Shown here one piece after another: positions 36,680 through 48,553 of a DNA stretch of 64,000 nt. Where the stretch lies: NCBI GenBank assembly GCA_963573305.1, contig OY754332.1:142903977-142967976 (forward strand), given 5' to 3'. How positions within the stretch are numbered: position 1 is the first letter of the stretch; every line of letters begins with the position of its first letter. This stretch comes from Pyrrhosoma nymphula (taxonomy: Eukaryota > Arthropoda > Insecta > Odonata > Coenagrionidae). A program made the position numbers and the translations under genes. Below the pieces are notes generated by a model. It was not told the DNA's origin. It saw nothing but the letters and a program-made list of their open reading frames with translations, and ran no database searches.

Positions 36680-37420
36680 TTCATGATCTCTTTCCTGAGT
36701 TTTGCGACTTTGGGTGGTAATCTATATCTTACTAAATCTGATTTGTGAATCAGGATTCAGCCCGATAGACATCGTGATAAGTTTTTGATGGGAGTGAGAA
36801 TGGTTGCGCACCTTGAGGTGCATGAAAAATTTATCTATAACCTTTGAGAAAAAATATGTGCTGGACTACTTGATTGAAATTTTTAATTAGGCGAAGATGT
36901 GATGACCAAAAATACTTTGGAACGTTTCATGCAGAATTTTTTTTCTCCTAGTATCTGATTAATTGGGAGCAAATTTCACGACGTGATAGTGTTTTCAGGA
37001 GAAAGTTCGGAAGTTGACTGCAACTACAGTTCAAATTCCCTTCCGTTGTATGTAAATATCTTCCTCCGGTGAGTAATTTTTGCGTAAAATATGATCAGTT
37101 GGAATATTTCTCGTAATCTTAATAACACCATAAATCTTAGTAGGTTCGGCAGAGTTAGCTGAAATTGGACGACTGAGAAAAACTATTTGAAGAGCCCAGT
37201 TAAAGGTCAAAGAGCAGAAATACAGGGAAACTTTGAGCTAGTTTATGAACAGCTGAATTAGCCTTAGCCACATCCATGAGCTACCGAAGCAGAGGAGATG
37301 AGTCGGCTGCAAAACTAATGAAAGAGGTAACTCCTACAAGAGCGTGACGCGTTTATCGAAATGGAGAGTAAAGGAGGGCAAACGAAGCGACGTTTCACCG
37401 GAAGGAGTAGTTTACTTGGA
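36680..37420. other. Intergenic, no gene seen
   Basis: No domain recognised. Confidence 0.35.
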
Positions 37421-37422
37421 AA

Positions 37423-37852
37423 GTGGTTTCGAGATCAATGCTGCTCTATACAGAGAATATTGTTTCTCTACGGCAGATTTGTTGTCCATCTTTACGCATA
37501 GTATTACATGCCACTCGCCCTACACAGGCTGCTAATTCACGGTGCAGCCATTGCCAAGGAAGCCATCCTTCCTATTTGTCTGATATCATAATAGGCTATG
37601 GAGGCCAGGAACAAAGATATCCGAAGATTCCGGGAGCACCACACGAGGAAATCTTCAAGAATGGCAATTCAAACGAGGATCTATTCCGAAGACTGCTGTT
37701 GACATCCGATCCCTTCATTTCCACCATTTCAGGTGTTCAGAGAAAACATTATGCCCTTATCTGCAGATGTACGAAGTCTTCTTACTCTGGATGAATCACA
37801 GAACGATAATGAGACTGATGAACTATCAGGCGATGATTTTGAATACCTGTAA
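37423..37852 (+). CDS. Possible 3' exon with acidic C-terminus
   Basis: I do not recognise the family. The last part, 37733-37852, is 39 codons plus TAA and reads VFRENIMPLSADVRSLL then TLDESQNDNETDELSGDDFE-YL, an acidic tail. It starts right after a good acceptor (TTTCCACCATTTCAG, AG at 37731-37732). The same frame has a TGA upstream, so it needs splicing or a frameshift. The frame just upstream (37423-37732) ends EEIFKNGNSNEDLFRRLL then LTSDPFISTI, which could be the preceding part of the same protein separated by a one-step frameshift. AATAAA follows at 37941-37946. Both spliced and decayed-gene readings fit. Confidence 0.35.
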
Positions 37853-37940
37853 TTGTTTTCTTCAGTAATTGATAATACAACTACGGAAATAACGTCTTAA
37901 TTTTCTTATTGTTATTAATAGTATTGATACCCAGCTAAAT

Positions 37941-37946
37941 AATAAA
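37941..37946 (+). promoter_or_regulatory. Candidate polyadenylation signal
   Basis: AATAAA, 89 bp after the TAA of the possible terminal exon at 37733-37852. Such hexamers are frequent in AT-rich DNA, so its value lies only in the spacing. Confidence 0.3.
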
Positions 37947-37949
37947 ACT

Positions 37950-38588
37950 AATAAAATATTTAATGCCCATAGTTGGTGTACCTACACATATATATTAGTT
38001 TCCAATCCTGGTAGTTAACGCATGAAATGGCTCTACTGAAGGTCGTGGATCCGAATCTCGCCTATAATTTGAATGAAGTGATTATATGAAGTGATTTACT
38101 TTTCAAATCTTACAGTGCAGAACAGAATATAAGTTATCGGATTTCCGTATACATACTATAACAATTGCCATTAGTGTGTTTTTTTAATTGTTAAAACAAT
38201 TTTCTCGTAAAAACAATAACATTCAGTGATACAATAAAAATAACTTCATATTCGGATTCTGTGGATAGAAAATATATAGGAACCACGATTACTGTTAAAT
38301 TTTAATTAGTTAAAATTATTTTGTTCAAATAATTATCAAATAAAAACAAAAAAAATAACTGATACAGCATAAATAACATCGCATTCGGATTAGACGGATA
38401 TAACAACATGCGGAACAATCAATAAAGTTCAATTTAAATATGTTACATTTAATTGTTTAAATTTTTTTTTGTAAAAACAAAAATATCAAAGATATAGCAA
38501 AATAAACGCCAAATTCGGATTCAGCGGATTGAAAACCTTTGAAACCAACGTTCAAATGTAGTAAGTATGGAAAAATAACAGCGGTATT
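37950..38588. other. AT-rich intergenic
   Basis: Very AT-rich with repeated AAATAAC / TCGGATT words. A weak tRNA-like segment (GTGGATCCGAATCTC) lies at about 38047-38061. No gene. Confidence 0.35.
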
Positions 38589-38626
38589 AATTATGGCCTG
38601 CTTTTTTCGATTGGGGACCATTGTAC
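38589..38626 (-). repeat. Possible transposon terminus, copy 3
   Basis: On the minus strand it reads GGTCCCCAATCGAAAAAAGC then AGGCC, like 12298-12340 and 35268-35310. The hAT element at 38629 inserted into or next to this edge. Confidence 0.35.
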
Positions 38627-39005
38627 GGTAGGGATGGGCGATTACGATATCGATTAATCGATTATTTTTTCAATTAATCGAAAATTGGGAATTGATTAAT
38701 GCAACAGCCGATATCGATTGTATACCCGATTAATTTGACCAATTATCCATTATTTCGGAATTTTGTGTCTGGTGAACAGTGATGGTGAACGCGACGACGC
38801 CATAGAGGAATGTAGAATACGTATGACGTAACTCTACACGGCACCACATTTTACTGGCCACTCACGTGTCACGTGTCAGATGTCGCTTCGCCAGACATAG
38901 CCATGTGTAATTTACGCTTGTTACTTTGATAATAAATAAAAAAAAATCAATAAATAGACTAACGACGAGTATGTTCCTGGTGCCCTAGATATAATAAAAA
39001 AAAAT

Positions 39006-40365
39006 AAGGATATTGTTACTTTCTTTCACCATCGTGTCAATGCAAGTGATGCTTTGAAACTCATTCAGTAGTTTCAAGGGAAGGCAGCTGGTACCGTCCT
39101 ACACCTCATCCAGTCGAACGCTAACCGGTGGTCCTCAACCTACGAGATGCTTTCTCACGTCGTAAAGCAGTCACACTTTGTAGCCAAGGTATTGCTCGAC
39201 TATGGGGATGTGACGATGCTGAGCGGTGCGGAGCTGAACGCCGTCCGTGTCTTCATATCCGTGCTGAAACAATTTGCTAAAGTGACTGCGGAAATGTGCG
39301 CGGTTAAAGTTACTAAAGTCAGCAAGGTCATTCCCCTGGTGAAATTTCTGAAGCAAGTCAAGTTAACGCGATCATTGATTTCTCTCTTGATATGCTATGT
39401 TATTTCATTTATCTGAAATTTACTTTGGTTTTCAATTTCGGAGCATAAATCTGATATAGCTTCCGCAAGGAGACAGGCTAGCGTAGCGGGTGAGGAAGTT
39501 CGTTCTGTCGGAGCTGGACCGTCGCGTCGGTTCGATCCTATTGAGTCCAGAAAGCACTATGAAATCTCTTCTATACTGGACCCACGGTTCAAAAAACTGT
39601 ACATGAAGAGCCCGATCGCTGACCGTTATCGCTGTGATGGCTGAGATGTTTCACGAGGAGGATCAGGTGAACGTCCTGCAGACGTTTTCACACGCTGAGC
39701 GTGATGTAGCACCATCAGGGGGGTTATTTTGTAATCTCACTTAAGTAAGAATACACCATAAAATGTGGAAAATTTTTCGTAGTTCAACTCCGCAACCCAG
39801 GCGGCGCGGCGTGGCTATCTTCGGCTCTCAAGAGGTGAACTGCCGGTCTATTTATTTGATTCATCCGCTCTTTCAATTGTTGATCCGTATCTTCGAATCT
39901 TGATCCGTTTCATTTGGCTCCGCATTTCATTAGTTCCATCTCACCTATCGTTAGGAACGTGAAATGGAGCCACCATCGGACCTTTGCCGATCGTGAGCCG
40001 ATCATTAAGAGAGCGAAATGGATCTCCCGCCTTCCCGCAAAGAGTCATTAAAAAGGTGAGATTACAAAATAACCCCCTCAGATGACCTCTGGAGCTTTCA
40101 TGACACTGAAGCAGCATCACAGAGAACCCCGTATAATGAAGATGTCGCCGGTTGGACACCATTTGAGTTACGGCAATTCCTCAACCTACCCGTCGTTGAA
40201 CGCCATTTGAATCCTCTTTCAGTGTGGGAGTCAATGAAAACTGAATACCCTCACTTATATCAGGTAGCCAGAAGTACCTGCCAAGAGTAGCAACATCAGT
40301 TCCATCAGAGAGACTATTTTCCGAGATGAGACTAATTCAATCTGATTTGTGAAGCCGCCTTACCA
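39006..40365 (+). pseudogene. hAT transposase relic (BED-type family)
   Basis: Blocks in order: KDIVTFFHHRVNASDALKLIQ (split by a TAG), NRWSSTYEMLSHVV, LLDYGDVTMLSGAELNAV, FISVLKQFAKVTAEMC, VSKVIPLV, then HYEISSILDPRFKKLYMKS, then AEMFHEEDQVNVLQTF, the MITE at 39718-40077, DLWSFHDTEAASQRT, PLSVWESMKTEYPHLYQVAR and, in another frame, ATSVPSERLFSEMRLI (from about 40290). The last two are the hATC dimerisation motif. The first part of the transposase, including the zinc finger, is deleted. Several stops and frameshifts make it inactive. It would have been the cut-and-paste enzyme of the element. Confidence 0.88.
39718..40077. mobile_element. MITE nested in the hAT transposase
   Basis: A 360-bp element with perfect terminal inverted repeats of about 22 bp (GGGGTTATTTTGTAATCTCA and its complement at the right end). 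It is flanked by the trinucleotide TCA at 39715-39717 and 40078-40080. Removing it together with one TCA restores the transposase frame (..RDVAPS | DDLWSFHDTE..), which fixes its exact boundaries. A 3-bp duplication of the form TNA with G-rich ends fits PIF/Harbinger; that assignment is inference. No coding capacity. An internal partial palindrome lies around 39915-39975. Confidence 0.88.
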
Positions 40366-40735
40366 GTACCCACTTATAAAAATTGCAATTTTTTGCTTCA
40401 GTTCCTATAAACATTTGGCCATCATCCAAAATTTAAATTAAGTTAAGAAATTGTTCCCAACTCGGTTCCCTGACACGCCTCCTGGAAGTTTATCTAGATT
40501 TTACAATTTGTACTCATGATAACATTAACCTTATACAATTTAAAACATTTTACTTTATTTATGGAGGGGCCATAACCTCGCAAGCTATGTTTTGTGTGTT
40601 GTCGTAATCGAATCGATTAATCGATGAATCGATTAATAAACTCAATTACTCGGGCGCGATTAATCGGCTACTTGCAATTAATCGATTTATCAAATATCGA
40701 TTATATTATGATAATCGCCCATCCCTACTGTGCGG

Positions 40736-41011
40736 CGGGAGACCGCTTGGAGGGTCGGCGTGACCCGCGCGCCGTGTCCTCGGATGAAGCGTTCAGGGGG
40801 GTTGTTCGGGAATGTCGTCGGTCATAATGTCGTTACTCATTCATTGAGGTATTCAATGAACGGCAAAAAGACCCAATCGAACGACATTTTGAACGAATCT
40901 ATGAGCTGATGTCAGAGCCGTTGGCTCAGTTTTGTGTTCCGTTTTTAGCGCACCGCTACGCGCTTCGCATTTGTTTGTATTGCAATTTGGCGGCATTTTA
41001 AATGAACGAAA
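40736..41011 (+). other. 5' flank of the Myb/SANT gene
   Basis: The first ~80 bp after the hAT duplication are GC-rich (GGCGTGACCCGCGCGCCGTG). No TATA box was evident. An inverted pair TCATTGA/TCAATGA near 40840-40860 and AATGTCGTT/AACGACATT flank a possible hairpin. It may hold the promoter, but no element can be named. Confidence 0.3.
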
Positions 41012-41768
41012 ATGGAACCCACAGAAGGCTGTGAGTTTTTAACCTAGGATTATGAATTTTGTGTAATTTAGCATTCATATTTGTGTTGTACTTAGAAGAT
41101 TTAAACAATATTTTATGCCATGAATACATGGATTTAATTAATTAACGGCGGTTGAGGTTGTTAATTACGTTATCATTATAATCCAGTTCCGTAGTAATAT
41201 TTATTTTTGCACGTCCGTTTTACTAGTTTGAGGCACAAAAATTTAGTTCTAATTAATCATAGGCAACCGTTACGTGACATTGCGCGAAGTACTGTTGGAC
41301 TATATGGAGAGGCATAGGTCGCTTGCTGTCGGCCTGTGTAAAGGCCCGGAAGGGGCTACCACAAAAAGACAGTTGTGGGAGCACCTCTCTGCGTCCCTTA
41401 ATGCCGTCGAAGGGGGCGCAGTGAAGACGGCGGACAAGTGGGAGAGAGTAAGTTGAAATAACAATTGCTATGAAGTGTCAAAATATTCGTGATCATTAAT
41501 TGTCAACTCCTTAACTATAAAAACATTGCCACTTCTGTGTCTGCAAATCGATTTTTCCAATTATGAGATGTACATACGTACGGATCTTTCTCATTTGTAA
41601 AGGCAGACTTCCTTTGTATTTGTTTGACAAGTACAAGTAATTGATACACAACTGGTTTTTCAGTCATGGCGGGACTGGCGGTGTGACGCCAAAAAGAGGA
41701 CACCATCTGCACCATCTCTTAATTGTCTCAACTTATTTCTCCTCATGGCATTTTCTCTCAGTCTTTAA
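41012..41768 (+). CDS. Myb/SANT-like (zeste-type) DNA-binding protein
   Basis: Three-exon model: 41012-41030, 41263-41447, 41664-41768, giving 102 residues. The start is the second ATG of two (context AAAATGG); it alone gives the right phase. Splice sites: GT at 41031 (GCT/GTGAGT) with AG at 41261-41262; GT at 41448 (AGA/GTAAGT) with TTTTTCAG ending at 41663. Residues 11-80 match the Myb/SANT-like domain found in insect zeste-like proteins: LLDYMERH near 17, KGPEG at 33, LWEHLSASLN at 44, KTADKW at 61 and, across intron 2, WRDWRCDAKKR at 70. Trp45, Trp66 and Trp73 sit at the conserved helix positions. Likely a nuclear DNA-binding protein. The C-terminus is short and hydrophobic, where relatives usually continue; the last exon may be truncated. 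A host gene, a domesticated transposon accessory gene or a young pseudogene are all possible. Confidence 0.72.
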
Positions 41769-42299
41769 CATCCTCCTCATTCCTGCGCCGCCTCGCTATT
41801 CCCGCTTCTAAAGCCCAGTCATCCATGTCTCTAAAATATTAACGGATGGAAGGTTATCCAAGAAAAATGATTCGTACGAAACTTTTAATATATGCGTCCA
41901 ACATGTGTGCAAGTCGAAAGTCACTTCGAATCACATGAGCGTCAACGGCATGCTGAGATATCTTTGAAACTCAACAGGGAAAGGAATTCCTTTTTAAGTA
42001 ACTCAAACCCAAGGCATCCAAATAGTATTTTCAAATGAAATCACTGTTGGATGAGTGATATTCTGATTGCGTAGATCATACCCATTAGCATGGCAATAAT
42101 AATTATTTCTACGAAGAAGACTGATTTTCCACTAGGTATACAACTATGAAAGCATGAAATAGATTAAATACGAGGATTTCTATGAGTATAAACGGCGGGA
42201 TTGCCATTAATCAACCTCGAATTATGAAAATATGTTAGAAGTAAATAAGCATTACTTACTTGACTCTCAAATACCGCCAAAACAAAAAACAAAACACTA

Positions 42300-42480
42300 A
42301 CGGAAAGCGCTTGAAAAGCTCGGCTGCGGAGGCGGGGCGGGGGGGATTTCCCATGATGCTCTTTAATTTCCGTCGCGACGCTAGCGCCGTCCACCGAAAA
42401 ATTACGGTTGACACGGAAGCTTCGGTTTTGAGTCGGTCCGTGAACGAAGAACTGCAAAATGAGCCGTGGGCGCTATCTTT
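42300..42480. promoter_or_regulatory. CpG-rich segment with GC boxes
   Basis: GAGGCGGGGCGGGGGG is followed by ATTTCCCATGATGC and CpG-rich sequence. It resembles a housekeeping-type promoter but no transcript or exon next to it can be supported. Confidence 0.25.
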
Positions 42481-42764
42481 GACGGGAGTTGATGACGTAT
42501 TTCTAAAAATGAGGGAAGTGATGACGAAATGTCACCGTTATCGACATTCCCGGATAACCCCCCAGAGCCTCCTCTCCAAGCGTGCTCACACGCACGGGAC
42601 TGCGTGACTTTGTCTCTCCCTTTGTGATCACTCACATCGAAAGAGTCAATTAACCGTCTTTCTTCATCCAAACTTGATGTCAGTTCGCCAGCTCAAGTCC
42701 AAATCACTAACAGCGGATTCATTGATAAGCGCGGGGATCATTCGTGCCTTTGGCTGCTTGGCTA

Positions 42765-43110
42765 TTTAGGGAGGTGACCGACAACTGAGGTCATTTGCAC
42801 CATCGAGGACAGGTGGGTAAGGTTTGCATGTGGCATGGTGATATGAGCATTATATGAGTTATGCCGGAATGGGAATAATGAATCACATGGAAATGGATAA
42901 ATAGAAACCCGGCGTCGGCATTAACCTACTCTTAATACAGGGAGGACCTGATTTTAAAGCCAGACGGACGGAGTTCCGCACTAGAAGTCCTCTCCACACG
43001 ACAATCAAGCAGGGACCGGACTTTTTCTGAAAAATCTCTGCCACTGCGGAGTTTTGATCCCCGGTCTTCGAGATGGGACGCCAGTACTCTAGCCACTCCC
43101 GCCCTCCCCC
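42765..43110 (-). mobile_element. SINE copy 6
   Basis: Almost full length, including the tail (GACAACTGAGGTCATTTGCA) and head. The B-box is mutated (GGGATCAAAACTCC). Same family as 2602-2910. Confidence 0.85.
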
Positions 43111-43114
43111 ATCT

Positions 43115-45155
43115 TTCCAATCAGGAATAATCGCGAAAGCCTTTTTCTCAAAGACTTCTGCTCCCCCGGCATTTTCCTCCTGGTTGGCCGACAGAATAAA
43201 TAAAGGTAAAGGACTTGATAATTGACATCAGCGCAACCAGGAGTATTTTACATTGCTATCGCCCAGTCCAGTTCTAGGAGTATTCGAAGCGCACCAACAC
43301 TTCCACCACCTCAAGGTCGTAGTCAATGGGGAGTGATAGGTGTTATTAGAATTAAAAATTATTTCCTCTACGTACACCATACTCCTATAGCTCGAGAGGT
43401 ATGAACAAAGAGAATATTTCTACGAACGAAGATGGTTTATGTGTCAAGCATATTCTTGCAAGGAAATTACATCGCGTTAACAGCATTGGTACACATGTAT
43501 TGCTACAAAATAGATGAACAAAACTTTAGTACTCCATGGAATATAGGGCATAAGTTGGGAGCTTACTTCTCCAAGTCACAATCGAGAATGATGGTGGATG
43601 TGTCACCCATATCAGTCTGGTTTTATAATTATTCACGGTTTTATTTTTTCTTGCAAAATAAATGGAGACTAACATCGTTGGGTCGGCATGGTTATGACAA
43701 GCGCGAAGATGACAAATAACGATCATTTCCGCTTTTTTAAAACTTATCTATCAACCATGTGGTGTCGCTGATGCACTTACCATTTTTTAAAGCGTCCTCA
43801 TGAGCGTCCATCCCCACGCATGCAGCCATCCATGGACATTCACGCTCCATTCCCTGTTACGAGAACAAAGAGAAATTGTCAACGCCGCAGATGACGAGTT
43901 GAAGATTCTCTGTAAATATTTCATGCACTTCATTTTGTATACATCGCACAAAGCCTCTCATGTTTATTAAATTTTTCTCAAGCACAAAGGTACTGAAAGC
44001 ATACTCACAAGCAGCTTCCTCGTGTAACTATAATTACCCCTAAAACTAATTAATGAGCGCATCTAATAATGGATTTCTATACAAGAACTTTTCTTCAAAA
44101 TAATATTTACAGCACAAGAAAATTATTAATAGGCTACGAAAAAATGTACACCTCAAGTTTCCTAAATAACAGGGAATAATGAACATAATGGCTTGTAAAA
44201 ATTCAAAACGATGAGTAAGCTGATAAGCGAATAGGAACCAACTTGACCACGATACCAGATTTTTCATCCGGAGGAATTTTTCCACTAAGGAAGTTCCACC
44301 GCGACTGTGTGAGTCAAAACAAATGCTAAATTCCAACTTGTTGTTTGCTTGGTTTAAAAATCCTGTTTTCACTGATGACAGGCGTAAGCTATTGGCAATC
44401 AAAATTATGGCACGAAATATGCAGAATATTCGATGACATTATTTTAATCGACACTTTTTATAGCCATAGGAGCCGACTACAGCACCGTCTTTATGGAATA
44501 ACCGCATTTTGACCTCAATTATCGTAGTTATTGGCTAATCACTCAAAAAATAAGGTAGTAAGACGCTATTATTTTATTATTATTCGATTTCCCGTGAGTT
44601 TTTTCTTGATAGACAGTTTTTCTCGAACATGCCATGTACCTATATTTAATAGAAAAATACTATTTTTCTCCGAGTTTCTCCCATTTTCACCATTAGTTCC
44701 ATGAAATTTGAAGTTGAATTTCCGAAATAATAGCATGTAAAGGTAAGTTTATGTTATTCATTTCACATAGAGAACACTTTTCTCTCTATATACCAAGAAT
44801 ATGAATTGAATTATATTTACGTCATTTTACGGTGGAACCTCCTGAAGAAGGCAAAGAATATATGAAGAACTTTGCCACCAATTTAGGTCATTTGATTGTA
44901 AAACATTCGTGTAAGTAAAACAATGATAACGGAATAAAAGAGTTCTCATTTTCCTTACTTGATACTGCCAGATGAGTTTTAAAATAGATCACAATTAATG
45001 AATGTGCAAAACTAACAGCAATAGTTAGAAACTGAAAATCGGCATCCAAGAGTTTTTTACTCCTATCGCTTTACGTGACATTAATAATGGTGCCAAAGTT
45101 TACACAATGAGATTTTTATTAGTTTGACGATAAATTAGGGAAATATATTTATAGT
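43115..45155. other. Intergenic, no gene seen
   Basis: Short frames only. A degenerate motif CTGAAGAAGGCAAAG .. CTTTGCC near 44854-44885, followed by TTTAGGTC, may be a decayed relative of the hammerhead-like loci. Confidence 0.35.
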
Positions 45156-45162
45156 TGGTTGG

Positions 45163-45486
45163 TTGGGCATTGGAGGTGGCGGCCGACAGCTGAGAACATT
45201 TGCGCCATTCAGGATTGGCCAGTTGGTAAGGGAAGGATTATTGAGTGGCTGAAGGAAGGGTGGAGAGAAACCTGGCGTCGGCATCACGAGTACTCTTAAT
45301 GAAAGGCGCCAAGAGTTCCACTGCTCAACTTCCCATCCGGCGTACGTTCGCATCCGGCGTACGCCTCGCACTGCTCCCCACAGAGCACCACCAGTGTAGG
45401 GACAAAATGTCAGACGCATTCGGAATTCGATCCTGGATTCTCGGGATGAAAAACCAGTAATGTAGCCACCACAGCAACCTGACCCT
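45163..45486 (-). mobile_element. SINE copy 7
   Basis: Full-length but diverged. It carries an internal duplication of CATCCGGCGTACG (twice near 45335-45365). Tail GCGGCCGACAGCTGAGAACA present. Confidence 0.8.
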
Positions 45487-45639
45487 CAAATATTAAAATC
45501 ACTTTTGAACCAGATATATTTCCATCATTTAGTCACTCATCCCAACCTCTTAAACGAGGAATTCTTCCGCATTCCAGGAATCTGCTTGGACCGATACTTT
45601 ATTCCATTTTTTTGCCCCGCGATATGCGAGGCGATGGCG

Positions 45640-46180
45640 TAAAAGCATGCGAATCTCGTATCAAACGCGGATTCGCACGGAAAAGGATTCAGAGGGCGGG
45701 GGATGGATGCTGGAGCTGTTTCAGGCCCGAGGGCTGCACGTTGCGTCCTCGCTAAAAGCAGCAAGACTCGGCAGAGAGCTCAAAGAGCGTCCTTTGAAAT
45801 GTCGGGGATGCCCACCGGGGGGCAGGCGGGAGGCATGGAATTTGGGAGGCCTCGGGGCTGGGTGGGTCGTGAGGGGTGGGTGTTGGTAATGGCGGTGCGG
45901 AGGGGACAGTAGGGTGGCGGCCAGCCCTTTAGCGGCCGGAAAATACCTTCCTACGCTGAGATACCTCCGTCAAAGTCGCTCCAACGTTCCAATCCCACTC
46001 GACTCGTCCGCTTCCTCGTTATTATAACGACAACCCGGAGCGAATTCCGGCCTTCATTTGTTTTTATTTCGACCAGCGCTCAGGGAGGGAGGGATGAAGC
46101 CACTCGCCCTCCAAACGCAAGGGTGATGCCAGGGAGCGACATTCCGTGAAAAGGGTGAGAACGGAGAATGAAAGAAGGGA
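45640..46180. other. GC-rich island
   Basis: CpG- and G-rich on the plus strand with overlapping open frames lacking domains. Confidence 0.35.
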
Positions 46181-46189
46181 ACGGATGGA

Positions 46190-48230
46190 ACATTACGGCA
46201 CCGGGGGAATATTGAAACCATTGAAATGCCCTACCAACCGTGTTGAGCGAAAAGTGTCACGGAGATGACAATCCAAAAACTGCTACATTGCTAAAACAAA
46301 ATTGTAGCAGTACCATGATACCTGAGCGCACGTGGACTAAAAATTATTTTTAACGGTATTTTATATAAATATGCATGTATAAAAAAACCAAAGAGTTCAA
46401 AAACTTCCGAAGAACACGGCTCGGGTCAAATCCGTTGTATTTCAAGTGAACTGCCTACAACAGTGTACAACAACAGTTTTATTTAGAAAGTAATTTTAAA
46501 ATAATTTCGTTTTTCACTGCAATGATTTTTAACCTATAAATAAAAGGAGGACATTAAGGTGCGTTGTCACTATTTCGCGTAAGAGTTGTAATTTCTAAAT
46601 AATGAAATAGTTCTTTGAACGAATTCTATGAAAGTAATTTAATTTAAGATTCAGTAGCGAACAAGTTAACGTTACTGGAACGTTTCGTGCGATTGACAAG
46701 TTGGGTGGATTTTTTTCTTCTTATAAAGACAGGTCCACTACCGTGTGCCAGAAAGTCGCCTATACTCATGTTTCCCCCACGGTTGAGAATATGGACAGAT
46801 GTTGAGTGAGAAAAACTAGGTCACGTCGTGCCTGAGTCCAAGAGGTACTTTAAAACATCTGATTCTGAAACAAAATGTTCAGGAATTGCAAAGTCTCTAA
46901 CCAAGAGCAATCAACAATAAATTAGGAAAACGTATATCGGAATTGATGAGTACACGACATGTCACGGCGTGGGTAGATATGTATAATTTAGCAGTGATAT
47001 TAAGGAATGTTTAATTTGTAATTACATAACATTTTATTGATGACAACGCACAAGATCCATCACTTGGTTTTTAATCTGATGCGAAACTAGCAAAAATCCT
47101 TTTTGCGGCAAAACGCATGTCTGCCCGAATGTCGACGGATTCCCTAATTACTAATGTTAGTCACCCAAGGCGCCACCATTTTTCGGCACTGCGTCTTGGC
47201 TACGCGAGCGTAACGAGTCGCCATCAATTGTAACGAGATTCAAACTTTCTAGACGTGATTTCGTTGGGTGACGATTCGTGGCGTTGACGCAACTCCGATC
47301 AGTGAAGGCACCCTCTCTTCATTCTTGCACCAATTTCAAAATTAATTGGAAGACTCATAAAAGCTCATTTCCCTCCGCTAAATCGTGAAGTTAATTAATA
47401 TAATTGTGAATGAAGTAATTGGCGTCTCAGATGACATTTCCCGAGTATCTTCCCTAGACTTTTGGAAAAATCACGGGGCATACCTAGGTCAAGCACGGAG
47501 TAACGGATCCACGCTTTTTTTCCCATGTAATTTTGTAAAAAAAATTGTACACCTATCAAATCGGCATTATATCTCTTAATTTTCCTTTTTGTTTGTTCTA
47601 GAGATGTAGCGCGGGATTGAAAAATGATCCTCCTTGTTCCCTGAAACTAGCGCCATCAGAATCTATGTCTGGGGTGTAACTTCAACTTGGTATTGCTCAC
47701 ACATTTTTATATTACTGTGTTTTTTTATCAAAAGATATTTCACACATAGTTTTGTGGCACCTTCGATCATTGCAGTAAATTAAATAACAGAACACTGTAC
47801 ACTCGTTTTGTTCTCGAACAATTACCAAGTCATCTTCTTCCCTGCGACGAAAGAGAAATTCGTGGAATCCATTTCATTCACATCCCTGCTACTTGTAAAA
47901 TTCGATGTAAAATTAGAAACAAAATTGAGCTTTCGGGTGGGTTATGCTTTAAATAATGAATTCAAGGAAATTAACGAGGGACCGTGTGATTCCGTGGGCT
48001 TATGGGTTACGGTGGGATTCCATGGGATGCCGTTGACTACGGGCCTTAGGCGTCCTTCATAATATTTTCGTTCTTAGGCTGTGCAAGCCTAAAGAAGTTC
48101 ATGCGAAACATTCCAACATCTTTCCTACACAGCTCTACTTACGTAGGCTAAACTGCAAAAAGATCAAGGCGTAGGTCTTTCACATGGAACAGAGAAGATG
48201 GTGAATGGGAAAAAGCTACTCAGATCTGCC
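46190..48230. other. Intergenic, no gene seen
   Basis: AT-rich, no recognised gene or element. Confidence 0.4.
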
Positions 48231-48234
48231 ATTT

Positions 48235-48553
48235 GGTTAGGTGATCGAAAACTGAGGTAATTTGTGCCACTGAGGACTGATTAGTAAGTTGCAAACGGAA
48301 GGATTATCTTTGGAATGAAGGGAAGTCTGGAGGATTACCCTGCGTTGGTAATCGCATCCTCCTTACGATAAGCGCCGAGAGGTCCACGTTGTGATGTCCG
48401 TAGGGGTACTGAGACTGAGTGCTGCACTTCTCATTGTATCCCAAAAGAGATGTGAATCCTAAGTAAAAATTTCTGCCACCGCCGAGATTCGAATCCAGGT
48501 CATCAGTATGGGTAGTTCATACTCGTAGTCAGGTAACCAACACGATACCCACT
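48235..48553 (-). mobile_element. SINE copy 8
   Basis: Full length with the B-box GGATTCGAATCTC on the minus strand. The next copy (48648) is in the opposite orientation, so the two form a head-to-head inverted pair about 95 bp apart. Confidence 0.82.

Larger units (their letters stand above)
38629..40727 (+). mobile_element. hAT element, 2.1 kb, with TIRs and TSD
   Basis: The left end TAGGGATGGGCGATTA is the exact reverse complement of the right end (TAATCGCCCATCCCTA). The flanks TTGTACGG (38621-38628) and CTGTGCGG (40728-40735) match at 6 of 8 positions, as expected for an old 8-bp hAT duplication. Both subterminal regions are dense in ATCGATTAATCGAT words. The interior carries a decayed transposase in plus orientation, lacking the N-terminal zinc finger, and a nested MITE. 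Confidence 0.9.

Noticed and set aside
42260..42607. 115-codon frame across the CpG-rich segment as a gene
   Set aside because: No domain, opposite strand also open, no splice support.
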